Source: CAZHVS01 sp964536015
Lineage (GTDB): Bacteria > Bacteroidota > Ignavibacteria > Ignavibacteriales > Ignavibacteriaceae
Assembly (NCBI GenBank): GCA_964536015.1
Contig: CAZHVS010000024.1
Span: 1 to 44,945 of the forward strand
Direction: 5' to 3'
Length of the DNA: 44,945 nucleotides
Under the pieces are notes generated by a model. The model saw only the letters and a list, made by a program, of their open reading frames with translations. It searched no databases and was not told the origin of the DNA. Positions 16,261 through 24,928 of this stretch are shown piece by piece; the stretch's first letter is position 1; each line of letters begins with the position of its first letter. A program made the translations under genes and the position numbers.

Positions 16261-17445
16261 GTGATAAGATTTCTAACAGCAGGTGAATCTCACGGCAAAG
16301 GATTGACAACAATAATTGATGGTTTCCCATCTAACTTATTTCTTCATGCTGATTATATAAATATTCAATTAGCAAGAAGACAACTGGGTTATGGCAGAGG
16401 AAAAAGAATGAAAATAGAAAAAGATTCTGTTGAAATTATTTCAGGAATAAGATATGGAAAAACCACAGGTGCACCAATAACTTTCTTCATAAAAAATAAT
16501 GATTGGGAAAACTGGAAAGATATTCTTACAGTAGAAAATACTTCTGTTAAAACAACCACAGTTACAATTCCACGTCCAGGTCACGCTGATTTAACTGGCA
16601 GTATCAAATATAATTTTAATGACATTCGGGATTCGATTGAAAGGAGTAGTGCAAGAGAGACTGCTGTAAGAGTTGCAGCTTGTTCAGTTGCCAGAAAATT
16701 CTTGGAAGAATTTGATATTAAAATTGGAAGTATAGTAGAAAGTATTGGGGGTATTTATTCGGATTCAGATAAAATTGAAAATATTTTTAATAATAAATTT
16801 AATATTGAACAAATCAATAAATTAAGTATTGATGCTGATAAAAATTCTCTTCGTGTAATTGATGCAAACCAAGAAAAACGAATTAGATTAAAAATTAAAG
16901 ACGCCAAGAAAAAAGGCGATACACTTGGTGGAACATTTTATGTTTTTGCTACTGGAGTACCTACTGGTCTTGGTAGTTTTATGCAGTACGATCGAAGAAT
17001 TGATGCTGATATCGCTTTTGCAATGATGTCAATTAATGCCGTGAAAGGTGTTGCTATTGGAGAAGGATTTTCTTCTGCTAATAAATATGGTTCACAGGTT
17101 CACGATGAAATTCTTCTAAAAGAAAAAAAGTTTCTGCGAAAAACAAATCGTGCCGGAGGAATTGAAGGTGGAATTACAAATGGTGAAGCGATAATAGTTC
17201 GCGTTGCAATGAAACCAATTGCCACACTGATGAAACCATTACAAAGTGTTGATCTCACTACTATGAAATCTGTTGATTCACGGAGAGAGAGAAGTGACTT
17301 TGTTGCAGTTCCTTCTTGCTCTGTTATTGCCGAAAGTATGTTATGCTGGGTTATTGCAAACCATTTTCTGGAAAAATATGGCGGTGATTCGATGGAAGAA
17401 GTTAAAAGACATTTCTATTCAAATAAAAATGAAAATTCGAAATAA
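16261..17445 (+). CDS. aroC: Chorismate synthase
   Basis: This 394-residue enzyme converts 5-enolpyruvylshikimate-3-phosphate to chorismate using reduced FMN. I chose GTG at 16261 because the family begins with M-I/L-R-F-x-T-A-G-E-S-H-G. The more upstream TTG at 16234 would add nine residues and overlaps a -7 promoter box. Signatures seen are GESHGKGLTTIIDGFP near the N-terminus, ERSSARETAVRVAACSVARK in the middle and RRERSDFVAVPSCSVIAES near the C-terminus. The short tail is lysine/asparagine-rich. The next gene overlaps its stop by one base. Neither possible start has a clear Shine-Dalgarno sequence. Confidence 0.95.
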   Translation: MIRFLTAGESHGKGLTTIIDGFPSNLFLHADYINIQLARRQLGYGRGKRMKIEKDSVEIISGIRYGKTTGAPITFFIKNNDWENWKDILTVENTSVKTTTVTIPRPGHADLTGSIKYNFNDIRDSIERSSARETAVRVAACSVARKFLEEFDIKIGSIVESIGGIYSDSDKIENIFNNKFNIEQINKLSIDADKNSLRVIDANQEKRIRLKIKDAKKKGDTLGGTFYVFATGVPTGLGSFMQYDRRIDADIAFAMMSINAVKGVAIGEGFSSANKYGSQVHDEILLKEKKFLRKTNRAGGIEGGITNGEAIIVRVAMKPIATLMKPLQSVDLTTMKSVDSRRERSDFVAVPSCSVIAESMLCWVIANHFLEKYGGDSMEEVKRHFYSNKNENSK

Positions 17446-18086
17446 TGCTTAAAGTTCAGAAATTTGTTTTTAATCCATTCTTTGAAAATACTTATATAAT
17501 CTGGAATGAAACGGTAAAAGATGGAATTGTTATTGATCCGGGTTGTTATGGTAAAAAAGAAGAAAATGAATTAGCTGTTTTTATAGATAAACAAAAATTA
17601 AACATTAAACATATTATTAATACACATTGTCACATTGATCATATTCTTGGTAATCATTTCTTAATGCAAAAATATAAAGTTGATTTGTTCATCCCTGAAA
17701 ACGATTTAGAATTACTTGAAAATGCTTCATCGCAGGCAGCTATGTTTGGAATAGATTACGACTTTTTAATCAGTAAACCTAATTTTATTACAGAAGAAAT
17801 AAATATCAACATAGGAGAAGATGAAATAAATTTTCTATTCACTCCTGGGCACACCAAAGGAGAATTTTGTCTCTATTGTAAGCAACAGAAAATTTGTTTT
17901 ACAGGTGATGTTCTTTTCAAAGAGAGTATAGGTAGAACAGATTTATGGGGTGGAGATTATAATACGCTAATTAATTCAATACGAAATAAGTTGCTAGTTC
18001 TGCCAAATGAGACGATTATTTTTCCCGGACACGGAGAAAGTTCAACAATTGAATATGAAAAAAATAATAATCCATTCCTCATCTGA
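17445..18086 (+). CDS. Metallo-beta-lactamase-fold hydrolase (glyoxalase II-like)
   Basis: This 213-residue cytoplasmic enzyme has the binuclear metal site of the metallo-beta-lactamase fold. The THCHIDH motif (about residues 60-66) supplies four ligands. TPGHTKGE gives the next His, TGDVLF the bridging Asp, and FPGHG the last His. This ligand set fits the YcbL/glyoxalase II-like group, which hydrolyses thioesters, but the substrate is not determinable. The ATG overlaps the aroC stop by one base (TAATG), so the gene is translationally coupled to aroC. The stop codon lies inside an inverted repeat at 18075-18090. Confidence 0.88.
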   Translation: MLKVQKFVFNPFFENTYIIWNETVKDGIVIDPGCYGKKEENELAVFIDKQKLNIKHIINTHCHIDHILGNHFLMQKYKVDLFIPENDLELLENASSQAAMFGIDYDFLISKPNFITEEININIGEDEINFLFTPGHTKGEFCLYCKQQKICFTGDVLFKESIGRTDLWGGDYNTLINSIRNKLLVLPNETIIFPGHGESSTIEYEKNNNPFLI

Positions 18087-18109
18087 GGAACTCTTAATGT
18101 GATTAAGAG
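18075..18109 (+). terminator. Two back-to-back hairpins after the hydrolase gene
   Basis: TTCCTCA (18075-18081) pairs with TGAGGAA (18084-18090), overlapping the stop codon. Immediately next, CTCTTAAT (18091-18098) pairs with ATTAAGAG (18102-18109). No U-tract follows, only TTAATTATTA, so this may be a weak terminator or an mRNA 3'-end stabilising structure. Confidence 0.4.
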
Positions 18110-18172
18110 GTTAATTATTACAGTTTGTTATTGTCTTATAACAATTTATTAACAATATAAATGGAGCGAAAG

Positions 18173-19222
18173 ATGAAAAAAAACATTCTTACTTTTTTAG
18201 TAGCATTATTGATGATTTCTAATATTTCATTTGGACAATCACTTTTATCTACTTTATCAAACCTTTCCCAGGATGGTGCAAAGGCTTACCTTGCACCTGT
18301 GGTTTCGGGCTTTGGTGCTAATCTTAATACAGGTTGGATTCACAAAGCGCCTTCAAGTAAAATACTTGGACTTGATGTCGAAATCGGATTTGTATTTATG
18401 GGAACTATGTTTGGAAACGAAAACAAAACATTTCAGACTTCTGGTACATTTCGTTTTTCAAAATCACAAGCAGAACAATTAATTGGTAATCAACCGGAAC
18501 CTTTGAAGACAGCTATGGTTAATGAAATCATTCAGAAAGATTTTCAGGTTGAAATGACAGGACCGACAATTGTTGGAAGTAAAGATAAATACATTGAAAT
18601 AGATTTTAAAGGTGCTACTATTCAGGGACAAACTGTTGGTGCTAAAAAAATTGTAACTGCCGTAAAAGGATTTTTAGGAGAATTGCCATTAATGCCTTTA
18701 TTTGCTCCTCAAATTTCTTTAGGAACTGTTTATGGAACTTCTGCATCATTCAGATTTATTCCATCGATAGAAATCAATAAAGACCTAGGTGAATTTTCCT
18801 ATTTTGGTTTTGGATTACAACATAATATAGGACAATGGATTCCCGTCCCTATACCTGTCGACCTTTCACTTGGTTTCTTTACACAAAATATGACTGTAGG
18901 ACCTAAAGACACAAGTATTTTTGATGTTTCTGCTACAACATTTGGACTTTATGCAAGTAAAACATTTGGTGCAATAGTTACTGCCACCCCTTATGTCGGC
19001 TTAGCTTTTGAATCTTCATCAATCGACATTAAGTATAATTATGTTGTCGATGCACCGGGTGGACAAAAACTTTCACTTCCTGTTTCATTTACGTTAAAAG
19101 GAGAAAATTCATTCAGGATGATTGTCGGTGCTGCTTTCAAACTTGCAGTTTTAAACATTAATGTTGACTATAACATTTCTAAGTATAGTTCATTTAGCGC
19201 GGGATTAGGCTTCACATTTTAA
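18173..19222 (+). CDS. Secreted/outer-membrane DUF6588-like protein
   Basis: This 349-residue exported protein begins MKKNILTFLVALLMISN with a signal peptide cleaved near FGQ (about residue 21). An in-frame ATG lies 12 bases upstream at 18161, but GGAG at 18163-18166 sits six bases before the ATG at 18173, which makes 18173 the better start. After the signal comes GAKAYLAPVVSGFGANLNTGW, which resembles the opening of DUF6588 proteins of Bacteroidota (family recalled, not searched). The rest alternates glycine-rich beta strands and ends GLGFTF with a C-terminal Phe, typical of outer-membrane barrels. It is monocistronic: a structured gap precedes it and a strong terminator follows. Function unknown. 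Confidence 0.7.
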   Translation: MKKNILTFLVALLMISNISFGQSLLSTLSNLSQDGAKAYLAPVVSGFGANLNTGWIHKAPSSKILGLDVEIGFVFMGTMFGNENKTFQTSGTFRFSKSQAEQLIGNQPEPLKTAMVNEIIQKDFQVEMTGPTIVGSKDKYIEIDFKGATIQGQTVGAKKIVTAVKGFLGELPLMPLFAPQISLGTVYGTSASFRFIPSIEINKDLGEFSYFGFGLQHNIGQWIPVPIPVDLSLGFFTQNMTVGPKDTSIFDVSATTFGLYASKTFGAIVTATPYVGLAFESSSIDIKYNYVVDAPGGQKLSLPVSFTLKGENSFRMIVGAAFKLAVLNINVDYNISKYSSFSAGLGFTF

Positions 19223-19237
19223 TTAAAATTACTCTTT

Positions 19238-19273
19238 AAGGACAGTCAATCATCGGGCTGTCCTTTTCTTTTT
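19238..19273 (+). terminator. Rho-independent terminator after the DUF6588-like gene
   Basis: AAGGACAG (19238-19245) pairs with CTGTCCTT (19258-19265) around a 12-base loop, followed by TTCTTTTTC. It lies 15 bases after the stop codon and separates this gene from pccB. Confidence 0.8.
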
Positions 19274-19293
19274 CATTAATTGGGACGGTTGCT

Positions 19294-20838
19294 ATGCAAA
19301 AAAAAATTCAAGAACTTCATTTAAGAAGAAAAGAGACACTTCTTGGAGGTGGTGAGGATAAAATAAAATCTCAACACGATAAAGGAAAATTAACTGCAAG
19401 GGAGCGTATTGAATTACTTGTCGATAGCGGTTCATTTGAAGAAGTTGATGTTTTTGTAAAACATAGGGGAAAAGATTTTGGGCTCGATAAAATTTCTTAT
19501 CCTGGTGACGGTGTGGTTACGGGTTTTGCAAAAATTGAAGGCAAACCTGTAGCTTTATTCAGCCAGGACTTTACTGTTTTCGGCGGTTCACTTTCCGAAT
19601 CCAACGCAGAAAAAATTTGCAAAATTATGGATCTTGCAATTAAAAATGGTTTTCCTGTTATTGGATTAAATGATTCGGGTGGAGCTAGAATCCAGGAAGG
19701 AGTAGAAAGTCTTGGAGGTTATGCTGACATATTTTTAAGGAATACTCTTGCATCAGGAGTTATCCCACAAATTTCTGTAATACTTGGACCTTGTGCAGGT
19801 GGAGCAGTGTACTCTCCAGCAATTACTGATTTTATTTTCATGACAAAAAATTCAAGCTATATGTTTGTTACCGGTCCTAACGTAGTAAAAACAGTTACTC
19901 ACGAAAATGTCACTTTTGAAGACTTAGGAGGAGCTGAGACTCATGCGTCAAAATCAGGTGTAGCTCATTTCATTTTTGAAAACGAAGTTGAAACTCTTCT
20001 TAACGTCCGTAAATTACTTACTTTCCTTCCATTAAATTATATGGATAGAGCAGAAGAAAAAGGTTTTGATTTTTCGTTCTTGAAACCAAATCTAAAATTA
20101 AACTCAATAATTCCTGAAGATCCGAATAAACCTTATGATATGAAAGATATTATTCAGCTAATACTTGATGAAGGAGATTTCCTTGAAGTTCAAAAAAATT
20201 ATGCAGAAAATATTATTTGTGGTTTTGGAAGAATCGGAGGAATTTCAGTTGGTGTTGTAGCTAATCAACCAGCATTTCTGGCAGGTGTTCTTGATATTAA
20301 TGCTTCAGTAAAAGGAGCACGATTTGTTCGCTTTTGTGATGCGTTTAATATTCCTCTTTTAGTACTTGAAGATGTTCCTGGATTTTTACCAGGCACAGAC
20401 CAGGAATGGAATGGAATTATTCGTCATGGTGCAAAATTGCTATATGCTTTTTGTGAAGCAACTGTTCCTAAAGTAACGGTCATTACCCGTAAAGCCTATG
20501 GTGGGGCTTATGATGTAATGAATTCAAAACATATTCGTGGTGACTTCAATTTTGCCTGGCCCTCCGCTGAAATTGCTGTGATGGGTCCCAAAGGTGCGGT
20601 TGAAATTATTTTTAAAAAAGAAATTTCTTCTTCACAGAATCCTGAAAAAGAATTGCAAAACAAACTTGATGAATATGTTGAAAAATTTACAAATCCATAT
20701 ATCGCAGCAGAACGCGGTTATATTGATGATGTAATTGAACCTTCTGAAACTAAGATTAGATTAGTGAAAGCCTTCCATTTATTAAAGAACAAAGTTGATA
20801 CTAATCCGAAAAAGAAACACGGAAACATTCCCCTGTAA
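19294..20838 (+). CDS. pccB: Acyl-CoA (propionyl-CoA) carboxylase, carboxyltransferase beta subunit
   Basis: This 514-residue carboxyltransferase moves CO2 from carboxybiotin to an acyl-CoA, probably propionyl-CoA giving methylmalonyl-CoA. It has two crotonase-fold halves. The N-terminal half contains NDSGGARIQEGVESLGGY and GPCAGGAVYSPA, the oxyanion-hole regions. The C-terminal half contains PGFLPGTDQE and RKAYGGAYDVMNSKH. The Asp in AYDVM is at the position linked to propionyl- rather than acetyl-CoA preference in studied actinobacterial enzymes, from memory. It lies between a terminator and iorA and is not next to its partner subunits, which are about 10 kb downstream at 30915-32910. Methylmalonyl-CoA decarboxylase alpha (MmdA) is the alternative; the biotin carboxylase in the window favours a carboxylase. 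Confidence 0.9.
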   Translation: MQKKIQELHLRRKETLLGGGEDKIKSQHDKGKLTARERIELLVDSGSFEEVDVFVKHRGKDFGLDKISYPGDGVVTGFAKIEGKPVALFSQDFTVFGGSLSESNAEKICKIMDLAIKNGFPVIGLNDSGGARIQEGVESLGGYADIFLRNTLASGVIPQISVILGPCAGGAVYSPAITDFIFMTKNSSYMFVTGPNVVKTVTHENVTFEDLGGAETHASKSGVAHFIFENEVETLLNVRKLLTFLPLNYMDRAEEKGFDFSFLKPNLKLNSIIPEDPNKPYDMKDIIQLILDEGDFLEVQKNYAENIICGFGRIGGISVGVVANQPAFLAGVLDINASVKGARFVRFCDAFNIPLLVLEDVPGFLPGTDQEWNGIIRHGAKLLYAFCEATVPKVTVITRKAYGGAYDVMNSKHIRGDFNFAWPSAEIAVMGPKGAVEIIFKKEISSSQNPEKELQNKLDEYVEKFTNPYIAAERGYIDDVIEPSETKIRLVKAFHLLKNKVDTNPKKKHGNIPL

Positions 20839-20975
20839 TTAACGAAATAAACTATCAAGTCAAAAGCAGGGAAGATTTTTCAAAATAAAATCATCACTTA
20901 ATTTTTTTAATTATTAAAAAATTAATTTAATCTTTATAATTTTGCATTGTATTTTTTCACAAAAAGAAAGCTACC
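20839..20975 (+). promoter_or_regulatory. iorA upstream region: AT-only inverted repeat and -7 box TAATTTTG
   Basis: TAATTTTG at 20937-20944 is a perfect TAnnTTTG box 31 bases before the iorA ATG. Just upstream, 20898-20925 is an AT-only inverted repeat (TTAATTTTTTTAA with TTAAAAAATTAA). It could be a terminator for pccB or an A/T-rich promoter-activating element. No TTG -33 element is visible at standard spacing. Confidence 0.45.
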
Positions 20976-22574
20976 ATGCAAAAACTTGTTCTTCTTGGTG
21001 ATGAAGCAATTGCTCAGGGGGCAATTGATGGCGGATTATCAGGGATTTACGCTTATCCCGGAACCCCTTCTACCGAAATTACAGAATATGTCCAACACTC
21101 AAAACAAGCAAAAGAAAGAAATATCCATAGCCAGTGGTCTGCTAATGAAAAGACTGCGATGGAGGCAGCATTAGGAATGTCATATGCAGGTAAACGTTCA
21201 ATGACTTGCATGAAACATGTTGGATTAAATGTTGCATCCGATCCTTTTCTTAATTCATCAATAACCGGAGTTAATGGTGGTATGATTGTAACTGTTGCAG
21301 ATGATCCTTCTATGCATTCATCGCAAAATGAGCAGGACTCTCGCATCTATGGAAAGTTTGCAATGATACCAATATTTGAGCCTTCCAATCAGCAGGAATG
21401 CTATAATATGGCTTACGAAGGACTTGAACTATCAGAGAAATTCGGTATTCCTATTATGTTAAGATTAACAACAAGGTTGGCACATAGTCGCGCAGTCGTA
21501 GAATGTAAAGAAGTTAAGCCTCAGAATGAATTGAAAGTTCCTAAGGATCCACGACAGTTTGTTCTTCTTCCATCAATAGCAAGAAAGCGTTACAAAATAT
21601 TACTTGATGTTCAGAAAGATATTGAAAAATCTTCTGAAGAATCCAGGTATAATTTTTATACTGATGGTAAAGATAAATCTCTTGGTATTATTGCTTGCGG
21701 AATAGCTTATAACTATTTGATGGAAAACTTTGCAGATAGAAATTGTCCATATCCAGTTGTAAAAATTGGGCAATACCCGATTCCCAAAAATCACTTACAA
21801 AAAATTACCAGCGATTGTACAACTCTGCTTATTCTTGAAGATGGATATCCTGTTGTAGAAGAAACATTAAAAGGTTTTTATCCACAAGCAATACAAATAA
21901 AAGGACGACTTGATGGTTCAATTCCAAGAGACGGAGAATTAAATCCTGATATAGTTGCAAAAGCACTAGGACTTCAGGTTGTTGAAGGACGTAAAGTTCC
22001 TTCACTTGTAGCAAATCGTCCACCGGAGCTTTGCAGCGGTTGTGGTCATCGTGATATGTATGATGCGTTAAACGAAGCGATGCTTGAGTTTGGTGCAAAC
22101 CGGGTTTTCTCAGACATAGGTTGTTATACTCTTGGTGCACTCGCTCCATATAATGCTATTAATAGTTGTGTGGATATGGGTGCTTCAATTACTATGGCCA
22201 AGGGTGCAGCTGATGCCGGGCTTTTTCCATCAGTCGCAGTAATTGGAGATTCTACATTTACTCATTCTGGGATTACCGGTTTACTTGATTGCGTTAATGA
22301 AAAAACTCCCGTAACAGTAATTATTGCAGATAATGAAACGACCGGAATGACCGGCGGACAGGACTCAGCAGCATTAAACAAGCTTGAAGCGATTTGTTTT
22401 GGAGTTGGTGTTGAACCAGAGCATTTAAGAGTGGTTGTTCCTCTGAAGAAAAACCATGAAGAGATGGTTAAAGTTTTAAAAGAAGAACTTGCATACAAAG
22501 GAGTTTCTGTAATAATTGCAAGAAGAGAATGTATTCAAACTCTTTCAAGAAGAAAAAAAGCTGAAAAAAACTAA
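20976..22574 (+). CDS. iorA: Indolepyruvate:ferredoxin oxidoreductase, alpha subunit (short form)
   Basis: This 532-residue thiamine-diphosphate enzyme oxidatively decarboxylates aryl pyruvates from aromatic amino acids to aryl-acetyl-CoA, or works in reverse. The N-terminal pyrimidine-binding half includes GISGIYAYPGTPSTE-type sequence and a MKHVGLNVASDP loop. The C-terminal TPP-binding half has ELCSGCGHRDM, a GDSTFTHSG metal/TPP motif and the NETTGMTGGQ segment. Canonical archaeal IorA carries a C-terminal two-[4Fe-4S] ferredoxin domain of eight cysteines. Here the protein ends soon after ARRECIQTLSRRKK, so that domain is missing, although the shorter form may be usual in Bacteroidota. The electron carrier must then be separate. 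iorB follows 31 bp later. Confidence 0.9.
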   Translation: MQKLVLLGDEAIAQGAIDGGLSGIYAYPGTPSTEITEYVQHSKQAKERNIHSQWSANEKTAMEAALGMSYAGKRSMTCMKHVGLNVASDPFLNSSITGVNGGMIVTVADDPSMHSSQNEQDSRIYGKFAMIPIFEPSNQQECYNMAYEGLELSEKFGIPIMLRLTTRLAHSRAVVECKEVKPQNELKVPKDPRQFVLLPSIARKRYKILLDVQKDIEKSSEESRYNFYTDGKDKSLGIIACGIAYNYLMENFADRNCPYPVVKIGQYPIPKNHLQKITSDCTTLLILEDGYPVVEETLKGFYPQAIQIKGRLDGSIPRDGELNPDIVAKALGLQVVEGRKVPSLVANRPPELCSGCGHRDMYDALNEAMLEFGANRVFSDIGCYTLGALAPYNAINSCVDMGASITMAKGAADAGLFPSVAVIGDSTFTHSGITGLLDCVNEKTPVTVIIADNETTGMTGGQDSAALNKLEAICFGVGVEPEHLRVVVPLKKNHEEMVKVLKEELAYKGVSVIIARRECIQTLSRRKKAEKN

Positions 22575-22605
22575 AAAATATTTATTAATAAAATTTTGAA
22601 GAAAT

Positions 22606-23190
22606 ATGAAAACTGATATTATACTTGCCGGTGTAGGCGGACAGGGAATACTCTCAATTGCAGCAATAATTGGTGTTGCAGCATTAGACAATAAATTGTT
22701 TGTTAAACAATCTGAAGTCCATGGAATGAGTCAGCGTGGTGGTGCAGTTCAATCTCATTTAAGAATCTCTGAGAAGGAAATTGCTTCTGATTTGATTCCT
22801 CTTGGTCATGCAGATTTAATTCTATCAGTAGAACCGATGGAATCGTTACGTTATCTTCCTCATCTTTCCAAAACAGGATGGGTAGTAACCAATACAACTC
22901 CTTTTATTAATATTCCTGACTATCCAGAAATTGAAAAAATTCTTATTGAGATTAATTCACTTCCTAAACACATTGCACTTGATGCGGATAAAATTGCTAA
23001 GGATTTGAAAGCTGTTCGCTCATCAAATATTGTAATGCTTGGTGCAGCATCTCCATTCCTGAATATTCCTTTGGAAATTCTTGAAAATGGAATTAAAAAA
23101 ATATTTGGAAGAAAAGGAGAAAAGGTTGTGAATTCAAATCTTGAAGCCCTGAAAGCTGGAAGAGAATTTTCTGAGAAATTTATTAAATGA
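22606..23190 (+). CDS. iorB: Indolepyruvate:ferredoxin oxidoreductase, beta subunit
   Basis: This 194-residue gamma-type subunit of the 2-oxoacid oxidoreductase family pairs with IorA. It opens with the family glycine motif GVGGQGILSIAAIIG (about residues 9-23), then KQSEVHGMSQRGGAVQSHLR, which is the classic IorB/PorG signature, and ADLILSVEPMESLRYL. The length is normal. It is 31 bp downstream of iorA. The stop overlaps an alternative ATG of the next gene (ATGA), but a better start for that gene lies 15 bases further on. Confidence 0.93.
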   Translation: MKTDIILAGVGGQGILSIAAIIGVAALDNKLFVKQSEVHGMSQRGGAVQSHLRISEKEIASDLIPLGHADLILSVEPMESLRYLPHLSKTGWVVTNTTPFINIPDYPEIEKILIEINSLPKHIALDADKIAKDLKAVRSSNIVMLGAASPFLNIPLEILENGIKKIFGRKGEKVVNSNLEALKAGREFSEKFIK

Positions 23191-23201
23191 AAGGAATTAA
23201 A

Positions 23202-23651
23202 ATGGATACCTTCAAAATAATTGTTTTGGCAACTGTATTTCTAATTTTACAGGGATGCACAAATTCTTTGTTACTAAAAGGTGATTTTTCCTGGGCGATT
23301 GAAAGTGTAGTTTCTATTGATCAAAACGGTGTAGCTACGGATAAGAGATTTTCATTTTCTTTCGATACAAAAAAACTCTTCTTTATTGAGACAGGAGATA
23401 GTCTTAAGTATAAAAATGAAGAGCTTCGAATAATTCGTGATGAATTAGGATATTATTATATCACTGCTAAAAAATTCACTTCAGTTTATGTTCTTAAACA
23501 AGCAGAAGGAAATCTTGAGATCGAAAATAAAATATTTATCAATATAAAAGGATTTGAAAAACCAGCATTCAATTCAAGATTACCTTACATAGAGTTAATT
23601 GATGGAAAAGAAAAGTACTTAATGAATAACAAGGGTTTGAAAGGTAATTGA
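23202..23651 (+). CDS. Predicted lipoprotein, function unknown
   Basis: This 149-residue protein starts at the second in-frame ATG because AAAGGA (23190-23195) is correctly placed before it. An earlier ATG at 23187 overlaps the iorB stop. The N-terminus is a lipoprotein signal with a lipobox LQGC, making the Cys near residue 19 the lipid-modified residue. The mature part looks beta-rich with no recognisable motif. It leads a group of envelope genes that includes the coiled-coil protein at 23654, and ettA. I do not recognise the family. It is likely envelope-bound, with no enzymatic signature. Confidence 0.65.
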   Translation: MDTFKIIVLATVFLILQGCTNSLLLKGDFSWAIESVVSIDQNGVATDKRFSFSFDTKKLFFIETGDSLKYKNEELRIIRDELGYYYITAKKFTSVYVLKQAEGNLEIENKIFINIKGFEKPAFNSRLPYIELIDGKEKYLMNNKGLKGN

Positions 23652-23653
23652 TT

Positions 23654-24928
23654 ATGAAACAATTTATTATACTTCTGGTTTCTTTTTTATTTTTTGGAAA
23701 TATGATTTCATTAGCACAATCTGATTATGAGATAGTTCAGAATTTTAAGAATAAATACAAAGCAATTGAGATTGCAATTGAATTTGCAAAAGATAATAAT
23801 GATTGTGAACAGATTCACTCAAATATAATGCAACTAAAAAGTGAGTTCATAACAAATAAAGATTTACTTGACAAATCAATGTATCCTGATGATTTTACTA
23901 CAATGTTTGCTAAACTTGAAAAGAAACTTGAAATTCGTAAAGCAGATGTTTCGCAAATTGTGGAGTTAAAACAGGAAGTAACTCAATTGAATGATCAATT
24001 GCTTAAACTTAATCAGGAAAATTCTGAATTGTTGTACCAGATACAAATGATCAAGAAAAGTCATGAACGTGATTCCAAAACGATAGATTCATTGAAGAAT
24101 CTCATTAAGACTTTACGTGCAAAAATTAAGGAACGTGATGACCTTATTCTTAGTATAGTTGATAGCTTATTTCAGACTTTAAACATTCCAACTCAGCTAA
24201 CTGATGTAGATGCCATGGGAGTAATAGGGAAAGTCCAGAGTACAAATCTTTTTGAAAATCTTAAACGTTCTATCAATGATAATATACGTTTTATGGAAGT
24301 AACTCAATTAACTTCCGGTGATCTTTCACAAATGAGACAGCAGCAAAAAGAATTGAACTCTCGATGGAAAATGATAGGCCCAAAATTGACACAAATTTAT
24401 CTGAAGAAAAATCAACAGGCGAATGAAATTAACCAGATTAATTTCTTATTTGAACGATGGAGCGGTCAAATAAATAACCAGATTTGGGAACAGGTTAATA
24501 ATGTATTTAAGCGTAAAAATATAAATCTTGTTCTCTTCAATAGCGGAGAAGAATTCACTCAAAATTTTTCTAATTTCATTAATGATGAAATAAAAAATAT
24601 AGGAATAAAAGATAAATCAGAATCAGAAAAAATCTACTACACGGTAGCGGACACAATTTATTTTGATGAATTAAAAAATAACTGGATTCCATTTTTGATT
24701 AGCAACGGAATGATGACAACCGAAATGAAAGACAGTCTTGATGCAAGAATTAACCGCTGGAAAGCACAAATTGCTCCTTCAGCTTTTCCAATGTGGATTA
24801 TCTATATTGGCGGAGGAATGCTTTTGGTAATAATCATTTTGTTAATATTAAATCTGACAAAAAAGAAACAAGTAATATATAAGAATGTTATACAGGATGA
24901 AAATAGTAACCAGGAAAAATCTGAATGA
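23654..24928 (+). CDS. Exported coiled-coil protein with C-terminal membrane anchor
   Basis: This 424-residue protein begins MKQFIILLVSFLFFGN with a signal peptide ending near LAQS. I use the ATG at 23654 rather than the TTG at 23648, which overlaps the previous stop. Residues of roughly 95-160 form a heptad-like coiled coil (VELKQEVTQLNDQLLKL, then SLKNLIKTLRAKIKERDD). Near the C-terminus there is one strong membrane helix (MWIIYIGGGMLLVIIILLIL) followed by KKK and a short cytoplasmic tail. The topology would leave most of the protein periplasmic, anchored at its C-terminus. ettA starts before its stop (4-bp overlap). No family recognised. Confidence 0.65.
   Translation: MKQFIILLVSFLFFGNMISLAQSDYEIVQNFKNKYKAIEIAIEFAKDNNDCEQIHSNIMQLKSEFITNKDLLDKSMYPDDFTTMFAKLEKKLEIRKADVSQIVELKQEVTQLNDQLLKLNQENSELLYQIQMIKKSHERDSKTIDSLKNLIKTLRAKIKERDDLILSIVDSLFQTLNIPTQLTDVDAMGVIGKVQSTNLFENLKRSINDNIRFMEVTQLTSGDLSQMRQQQKELNSRWKMIGPKLTQIYLKKNQQANEINQINFLFERWSGQINNQIWEQVNNVFKRKNINLVLFNSGEEFTQNFSNFINDEIKNIGIKDKSESEKIYYTVADTIYFDELKNNWIPFLISNGMMTTEMKDSLDARINRWKAQIAPSAFPMWIIYIGGGMLLVIIILLILNLTKKKQVIYKNVIQDENSNQEKSE

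Noticed and set aside
18161..18172. Upstream ATG of the DUF6588-like gene
   Set aside because: The GGAG between this ATG and the next one is well placed as the ribosome binding site of the ATG at 18173, which also gives the normal signal peptide start.
20898..20925. AT-only inverted repeat as a definite terminator or operator
   Set aside because: In DNA this AT-rich such palindromes arise by chance; it lacks a GC stem, so it is mentioned only as part of the iorA upstream region.
21829..22149. A 106-codon minus-strand ORF within iorA
   Set aside because: It is fully inside the TPP-binding half of iorA, with Leu/Gln-rich low-complexity content typical of antisense frames.
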